Source of the DNA: Macrocystis pyrifera
Taxonomy: Eukaryota > Sar > Phaeophyceae > Laminariales > Laminariaceae
Assembly: GCA_031763025.1 (NCBI GenBank)
Contig: JASSKH010000010.1
Span: 14,780,085-14,844,084, forward strand
Length of the DNA: 64,000 bases
Direction of reading: 5' to 3'
Positions 24,440 through 33,302 of the stretch are shown piece after piece. Each line of letters opens with the position of its first letter. Position 1 is the stretch's first letter. Made by a program: the position numbers and the translations under genes. The notes below the pieces were generated by a model. That model was not told the DNA's origin. It saw only the letters and a program-made list of their open reading frames with translations, and searched no databases.

Positions 24440-27400
24440 ACACAATCAATTCATCGATTAATCTGTCGTATGTACTCTCTTTCTCTCTTTCTCTCCACCC
24501 CCCCCTCTCCCCCACCCATCAACTCATCGATTAATCCATCGTATGGATTGTCGTTCCTCTCTTTCTCCCCCCCCCCCCCCCCCCTTTCCCCGACCCATCA
24601 ATTCATCGATTAATCCATCGTGTTGATCGTTTCCTTCCCCCCTTCCCTCCTGACCGATCGATCCAAAGGTTGGAACCAGGCTCTTGTGGAGCCGCCGCCT
24701 ATGCTGGCCTTCTCTCCGCAGAGGATTGGCGCACGTCCGGGAAGTGCCGCGGGTGTGTCGCCCCTGACTACACCCACCACGGCCGCGTCCCGCGAGGTGT
24801 CCTGGTCGACGACGGACGGGAGGCGGTCGAGGCCTGGGTGTGAGGAAGATCAGAGGCTCCGCATGTCTGGCAGCAGGGCGTCTTCTGGCAGCAACTCGTC
24901 TGCGTCGAGACTGACACCCCCTGGACAGCGCACGCCTCCCGTTCGCGTGAACTCACCGGGAACACCTCCTCTTCGCGTGAACTCCCCGGGCACGCCTCCT
25001 CTTCGCGTGAACTCCCCGCCGTCGCTGAAGAGTTTTGTTCGCGGAGCAGCGTCTCCGGCTCGTTGCCACGTGACTGCTGCTGCTGCTGATGCCGAAGTTT
25101 TCCCTGCTAAATCGGAGTTGTTTTTGGCTAAGACTACGACTACCCCGCGACGAAGACGATCTGCTGCATTCGATTCGCTCCTCGCGAGGTATGATGGCTC
25201 TATCGGGCGCGAGGATGGAGGGATTCTTTCGCCGTTGTCGCCACCGACGCTTGCGCCGCCGCACGCTCGCGTGCTGAACCACCGAAGGAACTCAAATGTG
25301 GCGCCGGGGTCTACGCTGCCGTTCCACGCTGACCGCAATAAAAGCGCCGGTAGTGAAAAGCACGCTTTATGTGGTGAGCCGTCCCACAGCAGCGGTGACG
25401 GTGCTGACTGCCACCGGCGGGAAGGTGGTGGTGGCGAACGATCACAGTCCAGCGCCGGACAGGACGGCTACCGCCGCGACGCCGAGATCAATGTAGGCGG
25501 GGGCCACTCTAAAAGCGACGCTTTTAACCACGGCACCATCAAGGGAGGAGGGGGATACTCTTTTGGCGATGCTGCGAAGCTCTGCACCAGCGACACGCGC
25601 GACAGCGTTACGGGCGGCAGAGACCGGAGCCAAATTGACCAACACGACCTTCTTGCCGCTGATCGTGGACCCAGCGACAGCGGTCGGAGCGAAGGCGTTG
25701 ACCGAGGCAAACCTTCCTGCCGCTGATCGTGGGCCCGACGACAGCGGTCCGAGCGAAGGCGTTGACCGAGGCAACCTTCCTGAGGATGACCGTGAACCGG
25801 GAAGAGACGACGATCTGGACCGCGGTGAGAAGAAGGACTGTCCCCGAGATGGAGACGAGGAGAGCAGTGGTGACGCCGGTGAGGTGGCCAGTGGTGCAGG
25901 TAACGGTGGCGGCGGCGGCGGCGGCGGCGGCGGTAGCAGCAATAGTGGTGGCGATGGTAGCGGTAGCGGTAGCAGTGGCGGTAAGGATGGCAGCGACAGC
26001 GGTGACACGCAAGATGGCGAGGGTGGTGGGGAGGAGGAGGAAGAAGATGAGGACGAGGAGGGGGGGGGGGGGGGCACATTTTTTGCGCCTATCGGAGGTA
26101 GAATTCTGTGAGGGGACCGGTGCGCTGCATAGAGCAGTGAGCGTCGTCGCGCGGCAGCCGCCGCCGCTGCCGGAGACAACGACGAGCAGCGACGGGGCCC
26201 GGCCGAGTTGTGGCCGTAGAAGTAGCGGGGGCGGGGACGGGGGTCGTGTCCCTCTGTCGCGACACTTGAGCGACTTTTTTAGGTCCCCGCTTTCTCTGGA
26301 CTCGACGACCTCGCCGACCCCGAAGCTTCGTCTCTCTCCGGGGAAGTCGCTTGCGGACGTGCAGTCCGGGGTACGCCTGTTCGACAGCGTGAAGAGCGCG
26401 ACTTCCGATTGCAGCGGTGCGCATAGAGACAGCAGCAAAGACGCGCAGACCAGGCTTGGGCTGTTTGACAGCATGAAGAGCGCCGCTTCAAATGGTAGAG
26501 GTGCGCATGCTAGGGACAGCAGCAAGGACTCGCGGGCTGGGCTTGGGCTGTTTGATAGCATGAAGAGCGCCGCTTCCGATTATAGCGGTGCGCATGCTAG
26601 GGGCAGCAGCATCCTCGTCGATGCGGAGAACTTCGGTCCTGAATGTGGCGGCAGAATTGCCAACAGTATTGCTAACGCTAACCCTGGGGATGATATCGGG
26701 GACGCCCGCCCCCCCCGGTACTCGGCCTTATTTAAGGAAACTGTAGCCGACGAAGATGCTTCTGCTTCCCTTGCTCCGCCCCCAGCGGAGACTGCCGAAG
26801 CAGCGCTGAATACAGGAAATGTGGAGCCTGAGCCTAGCCCAAAGGTGTTTCTGAAGGGGGGGAAGGCGGTGCCTGATGATGTGTCCATGGAGACGTTGCT
26901 TGATGCGGCCTCGGGGGCGGTGAAGCGGTTATCGATCGAGCCGGCGGCGGTAGAGTCGGGTAGATCTGCTTTCAGCGGCGAAGGGGGTGGGGGCGGGTCG
27001 ATCGATGGCAGAGAGAGCGAAGAGGAGTGGTTGTCGCACCCGAGGAATGGAGCCGTCGTCCCTATCGAGGGTGGAGAAAGCTGGGTGGACGGCGGGCACG
27101 GCAGCAGCAGCAACAACAACAACAACAACAACAAGGCTTTATCCCAGGCAGAAGAGGGTCCTTCGTCGAGCAGCAGCAGCAACAACACTTGCTCGCAGGA
27201 AGAGGAGCGTGCCGGTGCGTCGAGATGCGGTAGCGGTGGCGGCGAGCACGTCCCCCCTAGCGAGAAAAGTCCCTCTGTATCATCGGAACGCCCGGAGGAG
27301 GAAGGACAGCCAAGGGCAAGCAGCAAGGGCGGTAGGGGTGGGGCATTGAGAAGCCTTGGCTGGGCAGGCCTAGATGAGGATGGGATGTGGCGAAGCGAGG

Positions 27401-30400
27401 TCGCTAGGCGGGCGGCTGGACAAGCTGGGGCGGTGGAGGCGAATCGACGTCGCCTGGCCAAGATTAGCAGGGACGAGTCGTGGAGATCAGATGCGGCGGC
27501 GGTGGGCGATGGGGAGGCCGCGACGACGGTGGGAGGAGGGGCGAAAGGCACGCGGGATATACGACGGGATAGCACGAGCTTCATCCGGATGCAGAGCGGC
27601 AACGTTAGGTAGGCCTGGAGAATGCCCTTTGACCTTTAATCGAGGGAGGAGAAGCGGGTTTGGAGGGGAGGGGAGAGGCGGGCAGGGGGGGGGGGGGGGG
27701 GGGGGTCGTCATGTTTGCATTGTGCCTTTATCTTGTTCCTGGTACATAAATCCGATAACAAAAACAGTGCCAGTATTACACGGAAACCAAAACAAAATGA
27801 CGATCCACAGAAAAGTTCTAAGGCCTACCGTAGATAGAGACGGGGGGGTATTCTCAACCCCAAGATATAAAACAATGTCACGTTTTTCGTTTCGCGCTGA
27901 AATCCCGCCCGGGTTGGCGGGGGGGGGGGGGGGTTCGTCACGTTTGCAGGATGTGGCCTTTTCTTGCACTTTCGGCGACCCTTTCATTCGTGCAAAAATT
28001 ATCCCACATCGCTCCCAAATAGTTTGTCACCAAAAAGTAGTTGCAAGTACCTGGTAATTCTTAAGGATTTAACTCCGACTGTCCATATATACAAGGTACA
28101 TAAATATAGATGTGATGAGGATAGAGGTGGTTGTTCTAACAAGGCGCTGCATGACAGACCGTACGCTTGTACGATACATGAATGAACCACTACAAGCATT
28201 AGACTACTGTATATATCGCATAAGTGTATCTGATGAATACCTCGTAGCTGGTTGTAGTCTAACTCCGGAGTCTGATGTGGAGGACGATTCGACTATCGCG
28301 TGTTGCATTAGCTCCGCGTCAAAGAGGTAGGATTTCTTTTTTACTGTACCAAGCACGCGTTTCTACACTACGCTACACTAGCCTACCGGCAGAGGCCGTC
28401 GTCCGACAAGGCTTCAGAAACGTTTTACGAAGAACGACAGCATCCTGATTTCGCTTCCTCCTGTCCTGCCGCTCTGTTTTTATGGATGGCTCTGTTAGGG
28501 ACAAGCTCAGCATGTTTGAAGGTGGTTCCGGGGCGTCGACAGGCAAGGATAAATGCGACAATATGTCAAGGTCAAGCATCGGGGCCCTTAACGGAAGGGG
28601 GCTTGTTAGTAGCTGGAGCAAGGTGAACAATAATTCACATATGATCACACGTGCCGTTTGAAAATTGAAGAGGGGGGGGGGGGGGGGGGGGGGTACTCAT
28701 GTCATGCATAGCCGTACGTAGTCGTGTGAACATAGACCCGCGCATCTCTACAATGCCGGGACGGAGCACGTCGGATTTCACCGACTAGGCAGACTTTGCT
28801 TGCACCGAGCGCGAAACGCGTTGAAGTTTTCGGCGAGTCACAGGAACAGGGGAGTGAAGCTTCGGTTCGTCCGTCCACCTGCACCTACAGTAGTTGCCAG
28901 CTTTTTCGGGGACGAGCTACTTGGAAATAGTGTCGCGCCCAGTTCGGATAGAACGAGCGGAACGAAGCAGCATTGAGCAGGCGTCCGCCGCGGGGGCGGG
29001 CCGTGTGCAGATGGATGGATGACTGCGTGGATCGCTCTGTCAAATGGAGTAGATATATAGGTGTATGTGCGTACTGAGTATGCTTACATTGTAGTTGGGG
29101 CCGGGCTCTGTCGCATCGCAGCGGGTGGCCGCTTTCGGACTGATCGTTTTGTTGGTTCCTGGCGCGTGCCGTTGCCACTGCCGTTGCCGTTGCCACTGGC
29201 ATCGCCATTCATACTACCGTTGAGGTTGCCGGTACCGTGTACATCAATCATTATGGCCGTTACTGGTACCGTTGACATTGCCGTCGCCGCTAGCGTTACC
29301 GTTGCGCCCCGTTATCATTACCGTCGCGTGTCGTTGCCGTTACCGTTTAGCGTTGACAACACCGTTGCTTGTACCGTTGCGCTCCGTTACTGTTGTGTGC
29401 CCGTTGCCGGTTACCTTTGCCGATTCTTCAGAGAAAAATGATTGCCGTCGAAGAACAAAGCAATGCCAGCAGCGCTCGCAGCGGTGGTAGCGGCGGCGGC
29501 GGCTCGTGCCCCCCCTGGCGCGACGAGGGGCTGAAGCTTCGCGGCCCGCGCCACGACCAAAATAACGCTGAGGAAGAGCAAGAAGTCGATTTCTTTGGAA
29601 GCAGGGACCATCGCCTCCGCCTTTGAAGGGGAGGCCGAGCCTCGGGCTTATCCGCACCGGGCAGGTCCGTATTTTGTCGAAGCAACTGGTGATGCTGTGT
29701 CCGGACGGTGTCAAGCGAGGGATTGCCAGAGCTGATCAAGCCAGAGCTCGCGAAGAGGTGAGCTTTTAGATGGATGGGGAGGCGGGGTAGCTCCTGTCGT
29801 TTTTTTAGGCTCCTCGCCTGAGCTCTCTGTCTCAGTGACTAAAAGAAATAAGCGAAATAAACAATGCCATGTCCTCTATATAGGTATGCAACACATAATA
29901 TTTTTAAACGTGGATGACATTCAAAAAGATAAGGCATGCCTTGCCTTCTTGGGTACCAGGTGGTTGGTTAGTTCCTCAGTGCTGTCCGTGCCCTTAAGGA
30001 CCCCCCCCCGTCAGTCAGAAATATTGCCAAAGAGGCCAAAAAAGAACTGCCTCTTTCGTATCACGGGTCGGCAAGGGGAGTGTGTGTGGCTGGGATGTAT
30101 TCCAGAGGAGGCGTTTATGGCCTAGCTTTGCTGAGGTATGATCGTCGGCCGGCGTGTTTTTTTCGCCGTCGCTTGAGTGTAGCTTGCTTGCTCGTGTCGT
30201 TGATGAAAAGCCGGCGATGAAGGGGCGAATATTGCTGTACCTGTATATAATGTCCCGAGTGGCTATACTCGTACAAGCTAATCGTATGCGCGCTCTAAAA
30301 GTCTTAGGCCACCTTGTCGCCGCTGCTCTCCTGTTCCTTTTTTAGGGCGCCGCGGTGAGCATGGAGCAAGACCTCGAAGGAGCTTGCAGAGCCCAAGGCG

Positions 30401-30891
30401 GGTCCTCGGCGGAGGGCCACGACGCGCAAGACCCACTCCTGCCTGTAAGCCCCCCACCGGAGCCGCCTGTTGTAGCCGTCACACCCCCCCCTCTCCCTAC
30501 GAGACTACTCCGAGGCGGTGGCGCCGGCGCCGCCGGTAGCAGCCCAAAAGGCCGTCTTGCAACTCAAGGCAACTTTTGGTGGGCCAAGGGAAGTTGGGCC
30601 AAGGCCGGACTGGCTATAGCGGGTAGCCGGAAAAAAATGGAGGCATCAGCAGCTGCAGCAGCAGCAGCAGCTACCCCATCGTCTGCTCCGGTTTCGCCGG
30701 CTCGGGGTTTGCGTTCGGCGTGGTCGAAGGGTGGGGGGGCGCGGACGCCGCCGCCCTCGTACGGGTCTGTTACGGCCGGCCGGGCTCCAGGAGCGGGGGG
30801 AGGGGGGGGTGGAACGGCCGCGGCGGGCGAAGCGACTCCGACTCGCGGGGGGCGTTATAGACGACTGCCCACATGGGGATCCGGCAAATAA
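13145..30891 (+). CDS. Gelsolin-type protein with three gelsolin-like domains and a long disordered tail
   Basis: Proposed exons: 13145-13705, 14560-14722, 16169-16422, 16986-17107, 18189-18504, about 19487-19552, 21248-21455, 22378-22499, 22849-22958, 24669-27608, 28499-28622, 29432-29757, 30346-30891 (TAA stop); about 1,950 residues. Gelsolin domain 1 (SSTEAYLFHFQ, MYLWLGREA, CEPALFLALF), domain 2 (SYVILVR, YYWHGVGETPAVEE, LRDDER, GFWACIF) and domain 3 (RPVRVFGV, VVDAGGPLVYVWHGAG, LALRVARTYA, DCFIGWN) follow the family order; proteins of this family cap or sever actin filaments. The rest is Ser/Gly/Pro-rich with SP/TP motifs, a VRDKLSMFEG motif and a repeated LFDSMKSAAS unit. Most junctions are in phase; the 19552/21248 junction is not. 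Frame changes near 25710, 26060 and in exon 12 lie in low-complexity sequence. Exon 1 and the start are the least certain. Confidence 0.7.
13681..14010 (+). repeat. Tandem duplication, 165-bp period, over a splice donor
   Basis: The unit beginning CGTGATGCCCTCTATTGACA at 13681 is repeated from 13846 with very few changes. If exon 1 of the gelsolin-type gene is right, each copy carries the exon's last codons and its GTGGGA donor. Confidence 0.8.
14295..14442 (+). mobile_element. LINE 3'-end relic with poly-C tail
   Basis: Matches the last 150 bases of the LINE at 23132-24438 (shared TCTCGAAAGGGATGC and GTCAAATGACTAAGGCAAGC) and ends, like it, in GAGTAC followed by a long run of C (14418-14442). 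5'-truncated copy in an intron of the gelsolin-type gene. Confidence 0.8.
14443..14529 (+). mobile_element. Second LINE 3'-end relic joined to the first by poly-C
   Basis: Starts directly after the poly-C tail of the previous relic with the same TCTCGAAAGGGATGC...CAAATGAGTACG end, and has its own poly-C tail up to 14529. Either a new truncated insertion at the tail or a tandem duplication. Its tail ends 30 bases before the acceptor of the exon at 14560. Confidence 0.75.
15380..15491. mobile_element. MITE, family M1, copy 2
   Basis: CTATTACGGGGGACCATAG at the left, inverted form GGTCCTATTTACTAGGGTCC...GGTAAT at the right; about 112 bases. Lies in the 14723-16168 intron of the gelsolin-type gene. 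Confidence 0.85.
15665..15845 (-). mobile_element. LINE-related 3'-end relics, minus strand
   Basis: After a short G run the segment carries GTACTCAGTGTCATGCGTGG and then, again, GCTCATTGACATGCATGGCC...GTCGTATTACCATAGACCC, followed by GAGCACATCGGGTTTTCACGG. These are the 3'-end words of the subfamily also seen at 17206 and 28673; two ends seem to be stacked here. Confidence 0.55.
15866..16125 (+). repeat. Diverged tandem pair with a poly-C insert
   Basis: GGAAACCTAAACACACACTCC at about 15872 and GGAAACGTAAACATACACTC at about 16008 start two copies that also share ATTCGCTTAC.G.C and TTCTGAACG. The second copy carries a long C run (16048-16066). Confidence 0.6.
17206..17405 (-). mobile_element. 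LINE-related 3'-end relic with poly-C tail, minus strand
   Basis: A G run of about 30 (the poly-C tail read on the other strand) is followed by GTACTCATGTCATGCATGGC, GTCGTATGACTATAGACCC and GGGCACGTCGGGTTTTCGCC. On the minus strand the end aligns with the LINE at 23132-24438 (common GATGCG/TATGGTCA/GACTA words and ATGAGTAC before the C run). Lies in an intron of the gelsolin-type gene. Confidence 0.65.
18541..18564. repeat. Poly-G tract just after a splice donor
   Basis: About 23 G residues starting 36 bases downstream of the GTAAGT donor at 18505. It does not carry the GTACTCAT words of the LINE ends, so its origin is unclear. Confidence 0.6.
19783..19893. mobile_element. MITE, family M1, copy 3 (reversed)
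   Basis: CTGTTACGGGAGACCACAG at the left and GGTCCTATTTACTATGGTCC...CGTAATAG at the right; the core reads in the opposite direction to copies 1 and 2. Lies between proposed exons 6 and 7 of the gelsolin-type gene. Confidence 0.85.
20057..20294 (+). repeat. Perfect tandem duplication, 119-bp period
   Basis: CCTACTGTACCTGTAGATGA starts both copies (20057 and 20176); by eye the 119-base units are identical, so the duplication is recent. The unit contains CCATCTATCTGTCCAACGTG, the core of the GATAGATCAT repeat family. Confidence 0.85.
23132..24438 (+). mobile_element. 5'-truncated LINE (non-LTR retrotransposon) with poly-C tail
   Basis: The plus strand carries the C-terminal part of a LINE reverse-transcriptase polyprotein: a KWRVTANVKKCAVVV segment, DQYTYLGVEI (the conserved YLGV block), KLEYAGEVWEGNAK, AELEMHTLKTNRDMRKLKWQ, and a C-terminal cysteine motif (CPCGKAIESKTYMLGECEIY) as in many LINE ORF2 ends. 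It is interrupted by several stops and frame changes, hence inactive, and nothing of the endonuclease or the catalytic RT motifs is present. The 3' end (GTCAAATGACTAAGGCAAGC ... ATGAGTA) runs into about 37 C residues. Inserted in the 22959-24668 intron of the gelsolin-type gene. The start is approximate. Confidence 0.8.
24439..24630 (+). repeat. Three copies of a 75-bp repeat next to the LINE tail
   Basis: CATCGATTAATC recurs at about 24453, 24526 and 24606, each with ATCAA.TCAT before it and pyrimidine runs (TCTCTCTTTCTC, C runs) between. It forms the long polypyrimidine region upstream of the acceptor at 24668. Confidence 0.7.
24669..27608 (+). CDS. Large exon: disordered, repeat-bearing tail of the gelsolin-type protein
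   Basis: Starts in phase after the DCFIG exon (joined as FIGWNQAL). It encodes SP/TP-rich sequence with RVNSPGTPPL repeated, a 21-residue near-duplicate (AADRGPSDSGRSEGVDRG / AADRGPDDSGPSEGVDRG), poly-Gly, poly-acidic and poly-Asn/Ser runs, and three copies of a 28-29-residue unit centred on LFDS(M/V)KSA(A/T)S at 26377, 26461 and 26548. The end is basic (RRDSTSFIRMQSGNV) with a GTAGGC donor. Two frame changes are visible: one at an extra A near 25710 (GGCAAACC against GGCAACC in the sister repeat) and one at the G run near 26060; both look like single-base length differences in runs, either sequence errors or real variants. Confidence 0.6.
27685..28045 (-). mobile_element. LINE-related poly-C-tailed relics, minus strand
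   Basis: Two G runs (about 27686 and 27921) are each followed by similar words (TCGTCATGTTTGCATTGTG and TCGTCACGTTTGCAGGATG), and the second continues to GTTTGTCACCAAAAAGTAG. Related wording near 28906 and 32245 (GACAAGCTACTTGG-type, other strand) suggests pieces of the same element type. Lies in the intron after the large tail exon. Confidence 0.4.
28673..28935 (-). mobile_element. LINE-related 3'-end relic with poly-C tail, minus strand
   Basis: G run (28673-28693) then GTACTCATGTCATGCATAGC, TAGTCGTGTGAACATAGACC, CGGGACGGAGCACGTCGGAT, the same order as at 17206-17405. In the 28623-29431 intron of the gelsolin-type gene. Confidence 0.65.
29165..29420 (+). repeat. Degenerate CCGTT(G/A) hexamer array
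   Basis: Repeated CCGTTGCCACTGCCGTTGCC-type hexamers with gradual decay across about 250 bases, directly upstream of the acceptor at 29431. It probably serves as the pyrimidine-rich region of that intron. Confidence 0.7.
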
Positions 30892-31180
30892 TTGTCATAC
30901 TTCAGTAGGTGAGGAGACCGAGGAGGAGGGAACGGGGGGAGTGGTGTTCGAGAGGTGTTGAGTAGATAGAGAGCCGCCATAGCGTTATAGTGTTGGCTAC
31001 CCACATGGAGATCGGGGCGAATAATTGTCATGTGTGCAGGTGAGGACGACAAGGAGAGAAAGATGGAACAAAATGTCTGATATGTTCAAAGTAGAGCCGA
31101 CATGGCGTTATTTATATAGACTAACTCCATTAGGGATCGGCTAAGTTGTTGTCATAGGTGCTGAGGAGGTGGATGAGGAA
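30850..31180 (+). repeat. Three diverged copies of a 125-bp unit across the end of the tail exon
   Basis: GCGTTATAGACGACTGCCCACATGG at about 30852 (inside the last codons), GCGTTATAGTGTTGGCTACCCACATGG at about 30980 and GCGTTATTTATATAGAC near 31103 start three copies that also share AATAATTGTCAT (third copy TTGTTGTCAT) and GGTG(A/C)..GAGGA. The first copy supplies the stop codon region of the gelsolin-type gene. Confidence 0.6.
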
Positions 31181-33302
31181 ATGGGGTAGGCGTAACATGA
31201 GGAGGAAGAGGGGAAGGAGGAAGGTGCCCGAGTAGCCCAGAGCAAGAGGTACGTCAAAGCTTCCCCCGTGCTTCTCTCCAACCACTGTCGCGGCAGGTTA
31301 AAATATGACGGCAACAGCCTGGGCGACAGATGGGGGCACACCCTCATGCAAGCAGTGGGTGGAGAGAGTCAGTTGCTGGAAGCCCATTAGCGGCGTCATC
31401 GCATTCGCGAGACGGCGGGCTTGCGAGGCCGTAGAAAGGACGCTGCTGTACCTCAGTTATTTCGGTCGTTGTCCTCCGGTGAGCATGGAGCCAACTGCCA
31501 ACAACCTACAAGTCTCGGTTGGTGACTACTGTAGAGTCACGCGTCACGGGTTTCCACGAAAGAAAATGCGTTTACGTAGTTTCTGTGCACGAGTAGTGGA
31601 ACATGAACCAAACAGTTTTGTTTACGTGGTTTTCAGGCCATGTCAGAAGCGTGCTCATCTGGCATGCACCTGGAATGGGGTGTTGGGGTAATAGCCTGGC
31701 TAGGTGAGCTATATGAGAGCGCACGCTGGGCTACCCACCAGTTTACCGTATACCAGGTACCTGGCAACACGCAAGAAAACATACCCCCTGGGACTAATTT
31801 CCGATCACCCCACTGCTATCTCCAAAACACGGGGAGCACTGGCACGCACACACGCAGAACGATATGGTCAATCTTTGGAAAACGTATCGTCGTGCTTGGA
31901 AATATCTCGTCGGGGTCTTTCTGCGTATAATAGACGCATCGCTCGTCGTGTTTTGCACTGTCTCTCCCTCCGTATGAGAGGAAATCAACCTTGAGGTTCG
32001 CCCGAGGGTGCGCGCTATCCTCTCTTGAGTGTTATTGTACGGTAGTTATCCGAGAGCGCAGGCTGTTTAGGGGGTGGCTCATGTCGAGCATGGCAGGGGG
32101 GGGGGGGGGGGTGCTCGCATTATTGGCCTGACGAGGGTTAGTTTCGCCTTGTTTCGTGTTTTGTTTTTTTTGTGAGGTAGTCGGGTGACAGGCGTCCAAG
32201 CTTTACTTTACTCCCTTTCGAATTGCTGCACCCTCGTTTTTGGCGACAAGCTACTTGGGATTGGTGCAGGATTTTTTCTTGCAGTAGTCGAAGTGTTGAC
32301 GGTGTTTTCGGGTTCTACCACATTACCCCCCGCCCCCGCGCCCGCGCCTTGTGAGGAGCTAGAATAGCGCGGTTGCTCGGCCAGTCGGTCACCTGGTAAT
32401 TATGAACTCCTTGCTTAACAAGCGGCAACACACGTTGCTGCCGCGAGCGTATGAACGAATGCCTTGACAAGCTGCAGCAGCGGTGGCACACACCAGTTTT
32501 GCTGCCGCGCGTCGATTTCTGTAACCATTGTTGTTTTTTTTGTTTTTGTTGCCGTGGTGGGTGGTGTGTAGGTTGGCGGGTGAACAGCACACGGCAACGG
32601 CGTTGATTGGGTTAGCAAATGGTGCAGACCTTGGGCTATAGGGGAGGGCGGGGTGGGGTGAATTGAGTTGGGCGTGTTGATACATTCTCTGTTTTGCGGA
32701 TCCACATTTTTGACTGATGTGTTCAACGGAGCGTGCAGTAGTTTAGGTCGTGTGGTGCCGTGTCACGTACTATACTTCGATGGTTATTTGTGTGTATACT
32801 ATTTTTGTTAATTGAGCCCGCTGAAAAAAAAAATGCTGAGGGAATTACGGTAGTAGCACGTTGTGCGAGCGATACTTGGAATTCCGGGATAGATACGTTT
32901 GTCGACTGATTAACTTGCGAGGCGGGTAGGAATAAATCATGAGCTTTTCTTCGGACAACGCCTCATTTTCGCAGTCAAAAGGCGCCCAACCTGGATATCG
33001 TGAATCTTTGCAATTGCCGTGCGTGGATTCATCCGTTCATCCGTACAGCGCTCGCCTCGTCAGCCTTCCTTCGGCCATCAGCGTCAATAGCATCTTCACC
33101 GAATTAATTGTGAGGTGTTGATATGGCGTATTTACAAGTTCGCGAGTAAATCTACTATGCTAACTGTAAGTGCATGCGTCTTGATGAAACAAAGAACATG
33201 GGAGAAGAGCACAACGCGATATACAAGTATAGCTATGTTTCGTGTAAGTCACGGCAGCAACCAAACACCCTCGAACCTAGAATAGCTATTCAACGGAGGG
33301 AG
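30892..33302. other. Spacer between convergent genes
   Basis: Besides the triplicated unit, a G run at 32097-32110 (possible LINE-tail relic continuing to about 32280, with GACAAGCTACTTGGGATTGG) is visible. No exon was recognised; open frames are short. Confidence 0.5.

Noticed and set aside
25442-27602. Long minus-strand frames through the tail exon (Ser/Pro/Leu-rich)
   Set aside because: Complements of Gly/Ser/acidic repeats; the plus strand shows peptide-level repeats and in-phase splice sites.
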